From NCBI GenBank assembly GCA_003222245.1, contig QHVH01000007.1:248001-312000 (forward strand): 64,000 bases of DNA, given 5' to 3'. This document shows positions 43,839-52,668 of this stretch, piece after piece (the first letter of the stretch is position 1; each line of letters begins with the position of its first letter). The notes under the pieces were generated by a model. It was not told the origin of the DNA. It was given only the letters and a program-made list of their open reading frames with translations, and did no database searches. Source of the stretch: Blastocatellia bacterium AA13. Lineage in GTDB: Bacteria > Acidobacteriota > Blastocatellia > UBA7656. The translations under genes and the position numbers were made by a program.

Positions 43839-45816
43839 ATTCTTTCCGATGCTGTCTTACGCTGGCGTTCTCGGCAGCAACTTCCAAAAGATTGATGATA
43901 TGCTTTCTTATTGCAGCTTCTTTTGGTCGACGCCCTTGATTTAGGCCCAAAAGCGCACCAATCATGTTTTCGCGATTCAAGTTGGAAGTAGCTATGACTG
44001 AATTCGCGCCGGGTTTCGGATCGGCGCACCAATTTCTCAGCATCTTGCCAGCGTTATTTACAAAGACAGAGTCAAGACTGGACTCTGGTGTTTCGACTAC
44101 AATCATTGCCCCAACGGTTACTTTCGTTGAGGTTGTGTAGGTCTTAAGAACGGCCATTCGAAACGCTAAGTCAATAAACTCCTTCTGAGATTCTGAAACA
44201 TCATCATCTTGCATGCGTGTCGTGCCACCCGACGGCGTAACAGCCGATGTCATCTGAACGGCGAACGTCGGGTACTCCACCTTATCAATAGCTTGCCCGA
44301 GTTCGAGCTGTTGCGGTCGGAAAGTCAGATTACATTTTTCGGCAAGAAAATTCCCAGCGTATTCCGCAAAAAAGGCGGCCATATTGTTTCGATTGCGTCT
44401 TATCGCGCGGTCAAGAACACTCAATTTTTTAGTATATTTAATTAACAGGGCCTTGTTTTTCCGCCTTAGTTTCTGAATCTCCTTTTCGGTGAATCTTACA
44501 TACTCTTCGGTCCTAGTGAGTTCACCGGCACCTACGGGACTCATCGCACGTAACGTTTCGGCTTCTGCTTCCAGTGCATCACGTTCTGACATGACATTGA
44601 GCAGCTCAGTCAATGCCTTCCGATATTTTTCCTCGTTTGAGTCAACTACGATCTGGGAGCGACTCACCTGCGTCTTCAGCTTGTCGATCTTAGCGATCTC
44701 GCGTTTGATTACCTTCGAACCAAATTGGGCGCTCGTCACCGTGACCTCTTGATCTTCTTTTGGGCTATGACAAACCGGGCATGTTCCCTGTTCCGCTAAG
44801 CGGCGCAGTTCGGCAGACAAGCCAGATCGTCGACTTCCGCAAACTAGACATCCGCTCTCTCCCATCAAGTTTATGAAAACGTTTCTTGCGGTTTCCGATA
44901 GTTTCGGAAAGAGCGTAACGAAATACTGGTGATGCCTGAATTCAAGCTCGCGACTCGCCTCTTCAAGTTCCAGTTTGAGCGCGTCCAGTTTTGCTCGGTT
45001 CGTGTTGCGGATTCCCTCAAGCTCATCCGTGGCTTCTCTGAGAAGCTCCGACCGCTGCTCGACTAGGGGCAATCGATCTTCAATATATCTTGTGCGATCC
45101 GTGACTTCTGTCGCCGATGATGATCGCGCTCGCATGCTTAGAAGTTGTGTTTTATAACGCCTCAGTTGGTCATACATATTCCGGGCTTGGCTATCGATCA
45201 CTTGAATATCTCTCGCAATGTTGGCTAGCTCCAAGGCCTCGTCGCCGGTTAAGAAGAGGATTCGGAAGATCTCAGCTTGGGCAATTGGATCCCAAACAAC
45301 TGGGGTCTTCTCCTCAAGAAAGAACAATACGGAGCGAACCAGCAGATGAAAATCATATTGCGAGCTACAGCCAGCCAGCTGCCATATCTGGTCCTCAGGC
45401 ATTTCGACTTGCAACAAGAGCTCATTTTCATCAATTCTTAGGGAAATGAGCGACAAGTCGCTCAACCTTCGAGCAACGACCAGCTTTTGATTACCGAAAC
45501 TGAATTCGCCATACGCTTTTCCATCAGTCCATGCCGATTTGTCGCGTTTCGAGAAATAGTTAAAGTATTTCAGTTCTTTGAGACGACGTTGTGTTAACTG
45601 AATTTCATTACCTTTATATGGATCAAAAGGACCAACTAGAAGACGGTATATGATATTAAGCAACGTGGTCTTCCCAAGGCCATTAACACCGGGAATTACT
45701 GTGACTCCCCGTTCGAATTTGTGATCGATCCCTTCCCCGTTTTTGCCTGGGAACAAACCGTAATCTTTCACAACAAGCCTACGGAGAATCGGAAAGCGAA
45801 TGTTAGGATTTGGCAT
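43783..45816 (-). CDS. Rad50/SMC-like ABC ATPase of a putative defence cassette
   Basis: 677 residues. Walker A is G43-VNGLGKTT-L (PGVNGLGKTTLLN), an ABC signature-like VSESQKEF is at about 540-547, and Walker B with D-loop is MIVVETPESSLD (571-582). Two coiled-coil stretches (about 200-300 and 365-475) surround a four-Cys insert, C323-x-x-C326 and C346-x-x-C349, in place of a Rad50 zinc hook. The layout matches ATPases of ABC-3C and related defence systems, not the housekeeping Rad50 or RecF. It is the first gene of the operon; no strong ribosome-binding site is seen before ATG 45816. Confidence 0.85.
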   Translation of the reverse strand: MPNPNIRFPILRRLVVKDYGLFPGKNGEGIDHKFERGVTVIPGVNGLGKTTLLNIIYRLLVGPFDPYKGNEIQLTQRRLKELKYFNYFSKRDKSAWTDGKAYGEFSFGNQKLVVARRLSDLSLISLRIDENELLLQVEMPEDQIWQLAGCSSQYDFHLLVRSVLFFLEEKTPVVWDPIAQAEIFRILFLTGDEALELANIARDIQVIDSQARNMYDQLRRYKTQLLSMRARSSSATEVTDRTRYIEDRLPLVEQRSELLREATDELEGIRNTNRAKLDALKLELEEASRELEFRHHQYFVTLFPKLSETARNVFINLMGESGCLVCGSRRSGLSAELRRLAEQGTCPVCHSPKEDQEVTVTSAQFGSKVIKREIAKIDKLKTQVSRSQIVVDSNEEKYRKALTELLNVMSERDALEAEAETLRAMSPVGAGELTRTEEYVRFTEKEIQKLRRKNKALLIKYTKKLSVLDRAIRRNRNNMAAFFAEYAGNFLAEKCNLTFRPQQLELGQAIDKVEYPTFAVQMTSAVTPSGGTTRMQDDDVSESQKEFIDLAFRMAVLKTYTTSTKVTVGAMIVVETPESSLDSVFVNNAGKMLRNWCADPKPGANSVIATSNLNRENMIGALLGLNQGRRPKEAAIRKHIINLLEVAAENASVRQHRKEYESQFRESTTPKARRARD

Positions 45817-46195
45817 AAGCTTATCGACCCTTATTCGGTTTGATTATTGGTTCAAACCTCAGTCAAGAGTGGAATCAGCGGGCACCGTCGTCGAGCGGCA
45901 CTATTGTGCCCGATTCTAGATCGTAATGCTAGATATAAAGCACCGGATCTTGTTTCATGCTCTTAGGAAGAGCCACCTCGTTCGCCAATGTCCCCCACAA
46001 TGCGCGCCCAAGTTGTGCATTAGCCAGTCGACCGACTCAGAACCGATAATGGAATCACAGGTCAGATTCCGTCAATGCAAACCCAGATCGTTGGTCTGGG
46101 CGATTCGCCCTTGGCGCTTGATGCGGATACTGAGATGACAGGCTTAAACGATAGTTCTAAAGCGCGGAAGAAGAAGAAAAATTTCTTGGACGACC
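45817..46195. other. Non-coding junction between the cassette and YCII copy 2
   Basis: No gene. The first part should hold the promoter of the minus-strand ATPase operon. At 46120-46143 a GATGCGGATAxTGAGATGAC stretch repeats one at 37680-37702 just past the sigma factor pseudogene, so this junction also contains sequence from the ECF42 neighbourhood. From 46155 the YCII duplication begins. Confidence 0.6.
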
Positions 46196-46221
46196 TGTCG
46201 AATTCCGTCCGGCCGTTCGAC
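46196..46221 (+). promoter_or_regulatory. Candidate ECF42-dependent promoter of YCII copy 2
   Basis: TGTCGA (46196-46201) and CGAC (46218-46221), 16 bases apart, as before copy 1. The elements stay intact although bases between and after them have changed, which supports function but is weak evidence given the close relationship of the copies. Confidence 0.5.
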
Positions 46222-46291
46222 CATATCGTGAAGGCAGGCAACCGGCCCGCCCAAAGACTTAAGATTAAAGACCATCACAGGAGAAACAATC

Positions 46292-46660
46292 ATGCCGCAG
46301 TATCTGGTTGCTAACTACCTCCCCGACGACTTCGACCCGTCCGCCGTAACCGAAGCGATGATTGAGGAGATCCACGCGCTCAACCGCGAAATGATCGCTT
46401 CCGGCGCCAGGAAGTTCGCTTGCGGAATTTCCCCGGCCAGCAATGCAAAGACGGTGCGGAAGCAGCCTGATGGTACGGTGCTCGTCATCGACGGGCCATA
46501 CACCGAGACCAAGGAGCATATGGGCGGTTTCTGGATACTGGAATGCGCTGATATGGACGAGGCGCTGACATGGGCGAAGAAGGGCGCCATCGCCTGCGAT
46601 GTGGCCGGCGAGGTGCGCGAGCTTCTTTTCTACCCGGACCCGAAGGGAGCAACGGAATAG
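46292..46660 (+). CDS. YCII/DGPF-domain protein, copy 2
   Basis: 122 residues, about 94 percent identical to copy 1 by my count (seven substitutions: G/E, T/I, A/C, A/T, S/A, A/V, N/K). DGPYTETKEHMGG is intact and AGGAG precedes ATG 46292, so it should be functional. Downstream lie a terminator-like hairpin and the DHFR/YCII operon. Confidence 0.9.
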   Translation: MPQYLVANYLPDDFDPSAVTEAMIEEIHALNREMIASGARKFACGISPASNAKTVRKQPDGTVLVIDGPYTETKEHMGGFWILECADMDEALTWAKKGAIACDVAGEVRELLFYPDPKGATE

Positions 46661-46793
46661 TCTGGCCGCTGCGACTTCGGAATACGCACCCAGGTTGAAA
46701 CCGATGAAACGGACGACTGAATAAATCCTGAAGCTACTTTGATTTGAGTTCAGCCGTCCGTTTTAAGGACTGCCATTGCTGCTTGTGCTGATC

Positions 46794-46820
46794 CCCACCG
46801 ATAAATCGGTGGGCTATTTT
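46794..46820 (+). terminator. Terminator-like hairpin after YCII copy 2
   Basis: CCCACCGAT pairs with ATCGGTGGG (46794-46813), followed by CTATTTT. It lies about 135 bases after the YCII stop and before the DHFR-like gene. Confidence 0.6.
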
Positions 46821-46852
46821 CAATCGTCCGCTGCGCCGACTATTTGGGAAAA

Positions 46853-46890
46853 GCCCCGACGGTGCCGGCCTGACGGATCGGTGTCGGGGC
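46853..46890 (+). promoter_or_regulatory. Stable hairpin in the leader of the DHFR-like gene
   Basis: GCCCCGAC (46853-46860) pairs perfectly with GTCGGGGC (46883-46890), enclosing 22 bases that can pair further. It ends 45 bases before ATG 46936. It may be a leader structure or a REP-like palindrome; no T-tract follows. Confidence 0.45.
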
Positions 46891-46935
46891 GCCGCGAGCA
46901 TTAAACAAATCAGAGGGACTCGAAGGAACTCAATC

Positions 46936-47532
46936 ATGAGAAAAATTACCGTACTTGAACACATTACCCTTGATGGCGTCATACAAGCAGGGGGCGGACC
47001 GGACGAGGATACGAGCGACGGCTTTGCTTATGGCGGATGGGCAGCGCCCTTTGACGACGACGCGATCGGAGCGGCCGTGAAAAAGATGTTGGATATGCCG
47101 ATCGACCTGTTATTGGGGCGCAAAACTTTCGATATTTGGGCGGCGTTTTGGCCGCAACATGGCGACATTTGGCCCAACGTTAACACGGCCACTAAATACG
47201 TCGCCTCGAACACCATGACTTCTTCCGAATGGCTACCCTCGGTGTTTTTAAACGGGGATGTTGCGAAAGAAATCGCCGAACTCAAGCAAGGGGAAGGACC
47301 GGACCTGCACATTTGGGGAAGCGGTAATCTGCTCCAGACGCTTATGAAGCATGATCTGGTCGATAACTTCTGGTTGATGATCTATCCGATAACTTTGGGC
47401 GAGGGGAAACGTTTGTTTGCCAAGGGCACGATCCCGGCCGCGTTCAAGGTGACGGAAAGCATTGTCGGTTCGAGTGGCGTCATTATCATGAATTACGAGC
47501 GTGCAGGCGCAGTTCAAACCGGAAGTTTATAA
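46936..47532 (+). CDS. DHFR/RibD-C-like family protein
   Basis: 198 residues of the dihydrofolate reductase-like (RibD C-terminal) superfamily: [16 protein letters not shown] at the N-terminus, [28 protein letters not shown] and [14 protein letters not shown]-like end segments. Members are NADPH-dependent reductases of uncertain substrate, and are commonly encoded with YCII/DGPF proteins and ECF sigma factors, as here (next gene after 14 bases). AAGGA precedes ATG 46936. Confidence 0.9.
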   Translation: MRKITVLEHITLDGVIQAGGGPDEDTSDGFAYGGWAAPFDDDAIGAAVKKMLDMPIDLLLGRKTFDIWAAFWPQHGDIWPNVNTATKYVASNTMTSSEWLPSVFLNGDVAKEIAELKQGEGPDLHIWGSGNLLQTLMKHDLVDNFWLMIYPITLGEGKRLFAKGTIPAAFKVTESIVGSSGVIIMNYERAGAVQTGSL

Positions 47533-47546
47533 ACACGGAGGAATCG

Positions 47547-47954
47547 ATGAAATACATCTGTTTGGGATACATCGAGCCAGGAAAATTCGAAGGGATGACC
47601 GAGGACGAGCGCCACGCAACGTTCGACGAATGCTTTGAGTACAACGACCATCTGCGCGCCAACGGACATCTTGTCGCCGAAATACCTCTTCAGCCTTCGG
47701 AGACCGCGTTGACCCTGTACTGGAAAAACGGAGAAGTCGCGACGACTGACGGCCCCTATGCGGAAACCAAGGAACAGCTTGGCGGCATTCAAATTCTTGA
47801 GGCGAGAGACCTCAATCATGCCGTTCAGCTTGTCTCACAGCAACCGGGCTTTAAGTATGGACTTGGGCCGATTGAGATACGGCCGGTTTTTGATTTGAGC
47901 AAAATCATAAAAGAGAGCGAGCAGCGGCGACGGCGAAAGGATACCTCGCGATGA
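47547..47954 (+). CDS. YCII/DGPF-domain protein, divergent third member
   Basis: 135 residues with DGPYAETKEQLGGIQIL (about 71-87) and a longer N-terminus (EGMTEDERHATFDECFEYNDHL) than the two duplicated copies. GGAGG precedes ATG 47547. Co-transcribed with the DHFR-like gene. It is clearly an older, separate family member, not part of the recent duplication. The C-terminal 15 residues are basic. Confidence 0.9.
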   Translation: MKYICLGYIEPGKFEGMTEDERHATFDECFEYNDHLRANGHLVAEIPLQPSETALTLYWKNGEVATTDGPYAETKEQLGGIQILEARDLNHAVQLVSQQPGFKYGLGPIEIRPVFDLSKIIKESEQRRRRKDTSR

Positions 47955-48040
47955 GGGCGGCCACGAGGGAAAGAATGATCAGTATATGGTGTTCATGATG
48001 TAGGCTGGCGAGTCCCCGCCCCGAGCTTATCGAAGTTCTC

Positions 48041-49126
48041 TCACTGAGGCCGGGACATCATCTGCTTGACTCTTTCAATTCCCGCCCGAGCTGTTTCGTC
48101 GCGGCCCGACGAGATCTCATCCACCTGTTGATAAGCCGACAGAGCCTTTGGATATTGTTTATCGCTCTCATAGACATAACCGAGCTCAAGGAGCGCGGCT
48201 ATGTTCTTTGGTGCGAGCTTGATCGCCTGCTCTAAAGCCGCGGCGGCCGGCTTCCACTGACTTGATCTCGAATCCGCTACGCCAAGGTTGAGCCACGCGC
48301 TGCTCAAATCCGCGTGAGCTCGCGCGTATTTCTCCAAAAGCGGGGCTGCTTTGTTGAATTGCTTATCGAGTAGATAAGCCTGGCCAAGAAGCGCCCAGGC
48401 CGACTCCGTATCCTGCACCGCGAGCAGTTTTTCACCCGTTGCGATCGCCTGCTTTGCGCTTGCGGGATTCTGCTTGGCGCGAGCCAGTTGAATATCTCCC
48501 AGGAGAACCAGTGAATCCAGGTCGCGCGGATCAATCGCGAGAGCTTGACTGAGCGCCGTAACAGCTTGATCGTCGCGGTTGAGCTTATGCTGAACGAACC
48601 CTATGTAGTAATAGTTTGCGGCATTGTCCTTCATCTCCGCGGCAGCCGTCGTAAGAACCGGGATCGCTTCGTTGTACTTCTCGGTGAAGATATACGATCG
48701 GCCGAGCGCCGCACGCGCTTTAGTGTCGACCTTCTCGCGCAGCTTCTCGGAAGTAGAAATGTACCGGGTCAGGTATGGAATGGCTTTGTCGTATTGTTTT
48801 AGCTGATAGTAAGAAAATCCTATGAAATACGATGCGGTTATTTGCTCCTTGTCCTTCGCGCCGGCTCCCTTTATGTAGTTTTGAAACGAGTCAATCGCGT
48901 CTTCATAGTCTTTAAGCTGATAATGAGCGGCGCCGACGTAATACCAGGCCTGCCAGTAGTCGGGATTCGACCGAAGCACCGCGTGGAACTCTCTGATTGC
49001 TTCTCGATATTGCTGCTGGTTGAAGAGAGAGACAGCCCTCTCCCAATTCTGTCCGAATGCATTGACGCCGGCGGCAAGCGCCACAAGAACCATCGAGAGC
49101 GTAGGGAACAATAACCGTTTAATCAT
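48041..49126 (-). CDS. Secreted tetratricopeptide-repeat protein
   Basis: 361 residues with a signal peptide (about 1-25, ending ANAFGQ) and about nine TPR units from residue 30 to the C-terminus, each with the W/Y-x-x-G-x-A-Y and A-x-x-x-Y/F-x-x-A pattern (DYWQAWYYVGAAHYQLKDYEDAIDSF cut to its key residues: Trp, Gly, Ala, Ala). GGAGAGG stands before ATG 49126. TPR proteins are scaffolds for protein assembly; a periplasmic or outer-membrane role is likely. Confidence 0.85.
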   Translation of the reverse strand: MIKRLLFPTLSMVLVALAAGVNAFGQNWERAVSLFNQQQYREAIREFHAVLRSNPDYWQAWYYVGAAHYQLKDYEDAIDSFQNYIKGAGAKDKEQITASYFIGFSYYQLKQYDKAIPYLTRYISTSEKLREKVDTKARAALGRSYIFTEKYNEAIPVLTTAAAEMKDNAANYYYIGFVQHKLNRDDQAVTALSQALAIDPRDLDSLVLLGDIQLARAKQNPASAKQAIATGEKLLAVQDTESAWALLGQAYLLDKQFNKAAPLLEKYARAHADLSSAWLNLGVADSRSSQWKPAAAALEQAIKLAPKNIAALLELGYVYESDKQYPKALSAYQQVDEISSGRDETARAGIERVKQMMSRPQ

Positions 49127-50046
49127 AACCTCTCCTGCTGCAAGAGTACTTCCAGCGACCGTCAGGCGACCGCCGTGACAAAGAAGATTCTAAAACAAAT
49201 CTCGCCCGAAGTAGATAACTTCAACCGTCCTGCCCTCAGACCCAGGGGCTTTTCAAACGAGCTTAAGATGTCGGACGCTACCGGGTTGTGTTGCCCGGCC
49301 AAATTCAGTGTGTAGGAAATTGGTACTAGCATATTCCGGAGGTGTGCCGAATCAATACACTCGGCGATGTGTGCGAGCGATCGCGCGCGCTCAGGGAGTA
49401 ATTCCCGAAGCGACGGATGACGGCTGTCCGAAACTCGTTCCCTACTAAAAATGGGCGATTTGGCGCGAGAGAACATCAAGTATTCAACTAAGCTGGCCAT
49501 TCCGTAGCTGGACCGTGGTTTGCAAACTCCGTTGCGAATTCGGGCGCGATCGGGCGCGATCAGGCGCGCGGGTCTCGCGGTGGTTACGCAGTTACAGCCA
49601 AAGGACTGAGACTCATGAGTACCAGGAGCACTTAGAGCATGAATTTCCAGGGGATTCGGGGAGTGATAGCGGCTCAGTTAGACGGACGGCTCGGATGAAC
49701 TGGCAGATAGAATTGACTGTAAGGCATATTCCACGGGAAGGGGTCCGTGAAGGGACGCAAGAGGACACTGCCAAAGCGGGTTATCTTACTGTTGCTTTTG
49801 ACTTACGGAGGCGCTTTTTGTGTTGACCCACGACCTATTTGCTAGTATATACATACGTGCTGTTCTTGATTGAGCTTAGTGGTAAGGCTCGATTGTATTC
49901 TCGCAGGACAATCATACCCCCTGCCCCTGAATGTGGAGCTGGGCAATCAGAGACCTAGTAGTTTCAGAGGCGACGTTAGTTTCGAAAAGCACTTTCTTGT
50001 TCATAAACAAAGCGAACCGTTGTACGAGTACTTCAGGAGGCGAATG
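49127..50046. other. Long region without a convincing gene
   Basis: About 920 bases. Several frames are open but none has a ribosome-binding site, protein-like composition or a recognisable domain. A duplicated GGGCGCGATC lies near 49552-49571. The right part should hold the promoter of the outer-membrane protein gene, and AGGAGG at 50035-50040 is its ribosome-binding site. Confidence 0.5.
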
Positions 50047-52449
50047 ATGGAAGCGGTCAAAAGAGTAGGAATGCTGGTGCTGACAGTAATTGTTCTCTGC
50101 GCAAGCGCACTGGCTCAAAGTCATGGCGGAAACATCGCAGAGCGGCAAAAGGCTCCCACGGTTGCCGGAGGAACGGGTTTATTCAACACGTTCTCAACGC
50201 GCACCCTTTGCAAGGGTGAGTTCAATTTCGCGGTGTTCTGGAACAACATGGATCGCGACCCCGGCGACCTAGAAATCAATCAAGTTCCTTTTAATTTCAC
50301 GATCGGTTTGACTAATAGATGGGAGTTTTGGGTCAACTGGATTACGTATCAGAAAGTACACTCCGACAGCCCGTTTCTTTTGAGCGGCTATCAATTGAGC
50401 GCCGTTCGCCGACTCGGTGATCCCTTCACCGTTCTGGGTCCGGCCGCAGGCGGCCACGGCGGCGGCGCCGCATTCTTCCCGGGCACGGGCGCTATTGGCG
50501 GCGGCATCCTACCGGCGTTAGGCCATTTCGGCACTCCGACCAATTTCCCCAACAGCTTGCAATCACCGGCAGGGCTCAACGGCCCTCCCGCCATCGGACT
50601 GGGTCCGGCGATATTCACGGATCGTCCGAGCTATTTCAATGAGCTGCCGTTCTTTGGCCCGGTAGATTTCTTTGGTTTCGATAGTGTCGGCCGGCCGGTG
50701 TTCGGGTTCAAGGACACTTCGAGCGGCACAGGCGACCTATCGGTCGGAACCAAATTCAACCTCATCGACCCCAACAAGCACTGGTTCAGCATGGCGCTCG
50801 GCGGCTATCTGAAGATTCCCGTGGCAAGGGGACTCGAGGATCGCTCGGAAGGGCGATCGAGCGGTGAATACGAAGGCGGCCCGATTCTGATCCTCGGTCA
50901 GGAGAGCGGCGGCCATCGGTTCAGGCTCTATGAAAACATCGGATACATTCACACCGGCGACATCGATCAGGGCGGAGTTAAAGTCCTCGACCTGAGAGAC
51001 AAGCTCATCCTAAACGCCGGAATGTCCATCGCCTTGAATCGCCACGTCGAGTTCATCAGCGAAGTGGCGGGTACAGTCTACGTTTCCAGCGGAACGCCGA
51101 ATTTGAATCCGGTCAATCCCTTAGACTTGAATATCGGGCTTCGATTCTTCTTTAAGGACGGCGCTATTTCGTTCGGCGGCGCTTATCGTCGCTTCCTAAC
51201 AAACGCCGACGAAAAAGATTTCGCCGTTGCGCGCTTCTTGGGACTCGGGCCGTTTTTCAGAACCCCATTGTTTGATTTCCCGTCGCAGCAGTTCGGCGAA
51301 GGCAATTCCAGCGGTTTCGTAGCTTATTTCTCGATCGGTCGACGCAAGGCCTGCCCGCCTCCGCCGACGCCTACGTGCACGCTGCAAGCATCGGCCTCTT
51401 CCGTTATGCGCGGCGACCGGCTCTCGCTCACGGTTAAACCGACTACGGCCGGTTATGCTGACGGCAAAGTCTCCTATGAATATCGCTGGGATGTGAAGGA
51501 TTCGTCGGGACGGCCGGTCACGGTGAGCGGCTCGGGCGCCTCGGTCGAGGTTCCCACCTCTCAACTCGCTTGCGGCAACTACACGGTCACCACGAACATC
51601 ACTGCGACGGTTCCCGCGGTGGACTGCCCCAGTGAGTGCGTAACAACCGGCACGACTAGCTGCACGACTTCATTTTCCGTCAATGAGCCGCCCTGCCCGA
51701 CGGTTTCCTGTGACATCGTAGCCTCGCCGTCCTCGGCTCAAGCAGGCGACAGGGTATCGCTCAGAGCGACAGCTCGGGGCGAGGGCAATATGTCGATGAC
51801 CTGGACGACGACCGGCGGTACGCTCTCATCGACCAGCGGCGCCGAAGTCACGTTGGATACTACCGGAGTGTCCGGCAGCGTGACGGTGACGGTAAGCGTG
51901 GCAACGGACAAGACACATTGCAATAGTCCGTGCCCTGGCGGAAGCTGCTCGACTACGGTGACGGTTAATATGCCGCCGCCTACGGAAGTCTCGCCCGTCA
52001 CGCCGTGCGGCCCGATCTTCTTCAAGTTCAACTCGGCGAGGATCAACAACGAACACAAGGCCTGTCTGGATGACATCGCCCTGCGCTTGCAACAGGATCC
52101 TCGCGCCTCGATCGTTGTCGACGGTCATCGCGATGCGTCGGAGCGCGTTGGAATCTCTCTCACGCGCGCCAACAACGCTCGCGACTATCTCGTAACCGAG
52201 AAGGGCATCGATAGCGCTCGCATAACAGTGCGCAACTTCGGCGATAGCTGCCCGCACGAATCGGGCGACCCGGCTCTCAATCGCAGGGTCGAGTTCTGGC
52301 TGTTGCCGGATGGCGCCAAGATCGAAGGCATCAAGAAGGTCTGCGGAGGCGGAGCGACCAGTCGCGTGATTACCGACGAGCAACCGGCACAGTCCGACGA
52401 TAAGAAGCCGCCGCGACGGCGCGCTCCGCGACGCAAAAAGAAAGGCTAA
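50047..52449 (+). CDS. Large OmpA-family outer-membrane protein with Ig-like domains
   Basis: 800 residues from ATG 50047 (ATG 50044 directly before it is too close to AGGAGG). Signal peptide about 1-24 (LCASALAQ). Residues about 25-435 form a beta-barrel-like region (GLTNRWEFWVNWITYQ, SVGTKFNLIDPNKHWFSMALGGYLKIP) rich in Gly around 135-190. Two Ig/PKD-like domains with paired Cys follow (about 442-550 and 555-640). The C-terminal OmpA peptidoglycan-binding domain is about 655-765 (FKFNSARINNEHKACLDDIA, VVDGHRDASERVGISLTRANNARDYL, NRRVEFWLLP), then a Lys/Arg-rich tail. It ties the outer membrane to the cell wall. Confidence 0.85.
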   Translation: MEAVKRVGMLVLTVIVLCASALAQSHGGNIAERQKAPTVAGGTGLFNTFSTRTLCKGEFNFAVFWNNMDRDPGDLEINQVPFNFTIGLTNRWEFWVNWITYQKVHSDSPFLLSGYQLSAVRRLGDPFTVLGPAAGGHGGGAAFFPGTGAIGGGILPALGHFGTPTNFPNSLQSPAGLNGPPAIGLGPAIFTDRPSYFNELPFFGPVDFFGFDSVGRPVFGFKDTSSGTGDLSVGTKFNLIDPNKHWFSMALGGYLKIPVARGLEDRSEGRSSGEYEGGPILILGQESGGHRFRLYENIGYIHTGDIDQGGVKVLDLRDKLILNAGMSIALNRHVEFISEVAGTVYVSSGTPNLNPVNPLDLNIGLRFFFKDGAISFGGAYRRFLTNADEKDFAVARFLGLGPFFRTPLFDFPSQQFGEGNSSGFVAYFSIGRRKACPPPPTPTCTLQASASSVMRGDRLSLTVKPTTAGYADGKVSYEYRWDVKDSSGRPVTVSGSGASVEVPTSQLACGNYTVTTNITATVPAVDCPSECVTTGTTSCTTSFSVNEPPCPTVSCDIVASPSSAQAGDRVSLRATARGEGNMSMTWTTTGGTLSSTSGAEVTLDTTGVSGSVTVTVSVATDKTHCNSPCPGGSCSTTVTVNMPPPTEVSPVTPCGPIFFKFNSARINNEHKACLDDIALRLQQDPRASIVVDGHRDASERVGISLTRANNARDYLVTEKGIDSARITVRNFGDSCPHESGDPALNRRVEFWLLPDGAKIEGIKKVCGGGATSRVITDEQPAQSDDKKPPRRRAPRRKKKG

Positions 52450-52487
52450 CGCCGAGTTCATATCGAGCTGTTTGAAACAGCTTTCAG

Positions 52488-52519
52488 GCGGGATGATCTC
52501 ATGGTCATCCCGCTTTTTT
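52488..52519 (+). terminator. Rho-independent terminator
   Basis: GCGGGATGA (52488-52496) pairs with TCATCCCGC (52505-52513), followed by six T. A second hairpin, AGCTGTTT-G-AAACAGCT (52466-52482), lies just upstream. The pair ends the OmpA-family gene. Confidence 0.88.
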
Positions 52520-52668
52520 CTTTTTATGGCCTCGCATTAGTAAATCGCTGCGTGTGTCCATGCTTCCGCGCGGAGCTTCCGCGCGGAAATCACGGAAGCC
52601 ATTCTCCAGCTTAAGAAACAACGGGCCTATAATGGTCGTATCGGTTTTGACAACGGAGGGAACACACT

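Larger units (their letters stand above)
46155..46708. repeat. Duplicated segment, copy 2 (YCII gene with its promoter)
   Basis: Direct repeat of 39587-40129. The upstream part has two small insertions relative to copy 1 (AAGAAG tract near 46168 and about nine bases near 46232). Coding part differs by scattered substitutions only. Confidence 0.85.

Noticed and set aside
43783-45816. Housekeeping Rad50/SbcC or RecF
   Set aside because: Too short for SbcC, four-Cys insert instead of a single CxxC hook, no SbcD partner, and overlapping nuclease and middle-protein genes.
49162-49500. 112-codon minus-strand frame in the long gap before the OmpA-family gene
   Set aside because: No ribosome-binding site, no similarity I can recognise, Arg/Ser-rich composition typical of chance frames.
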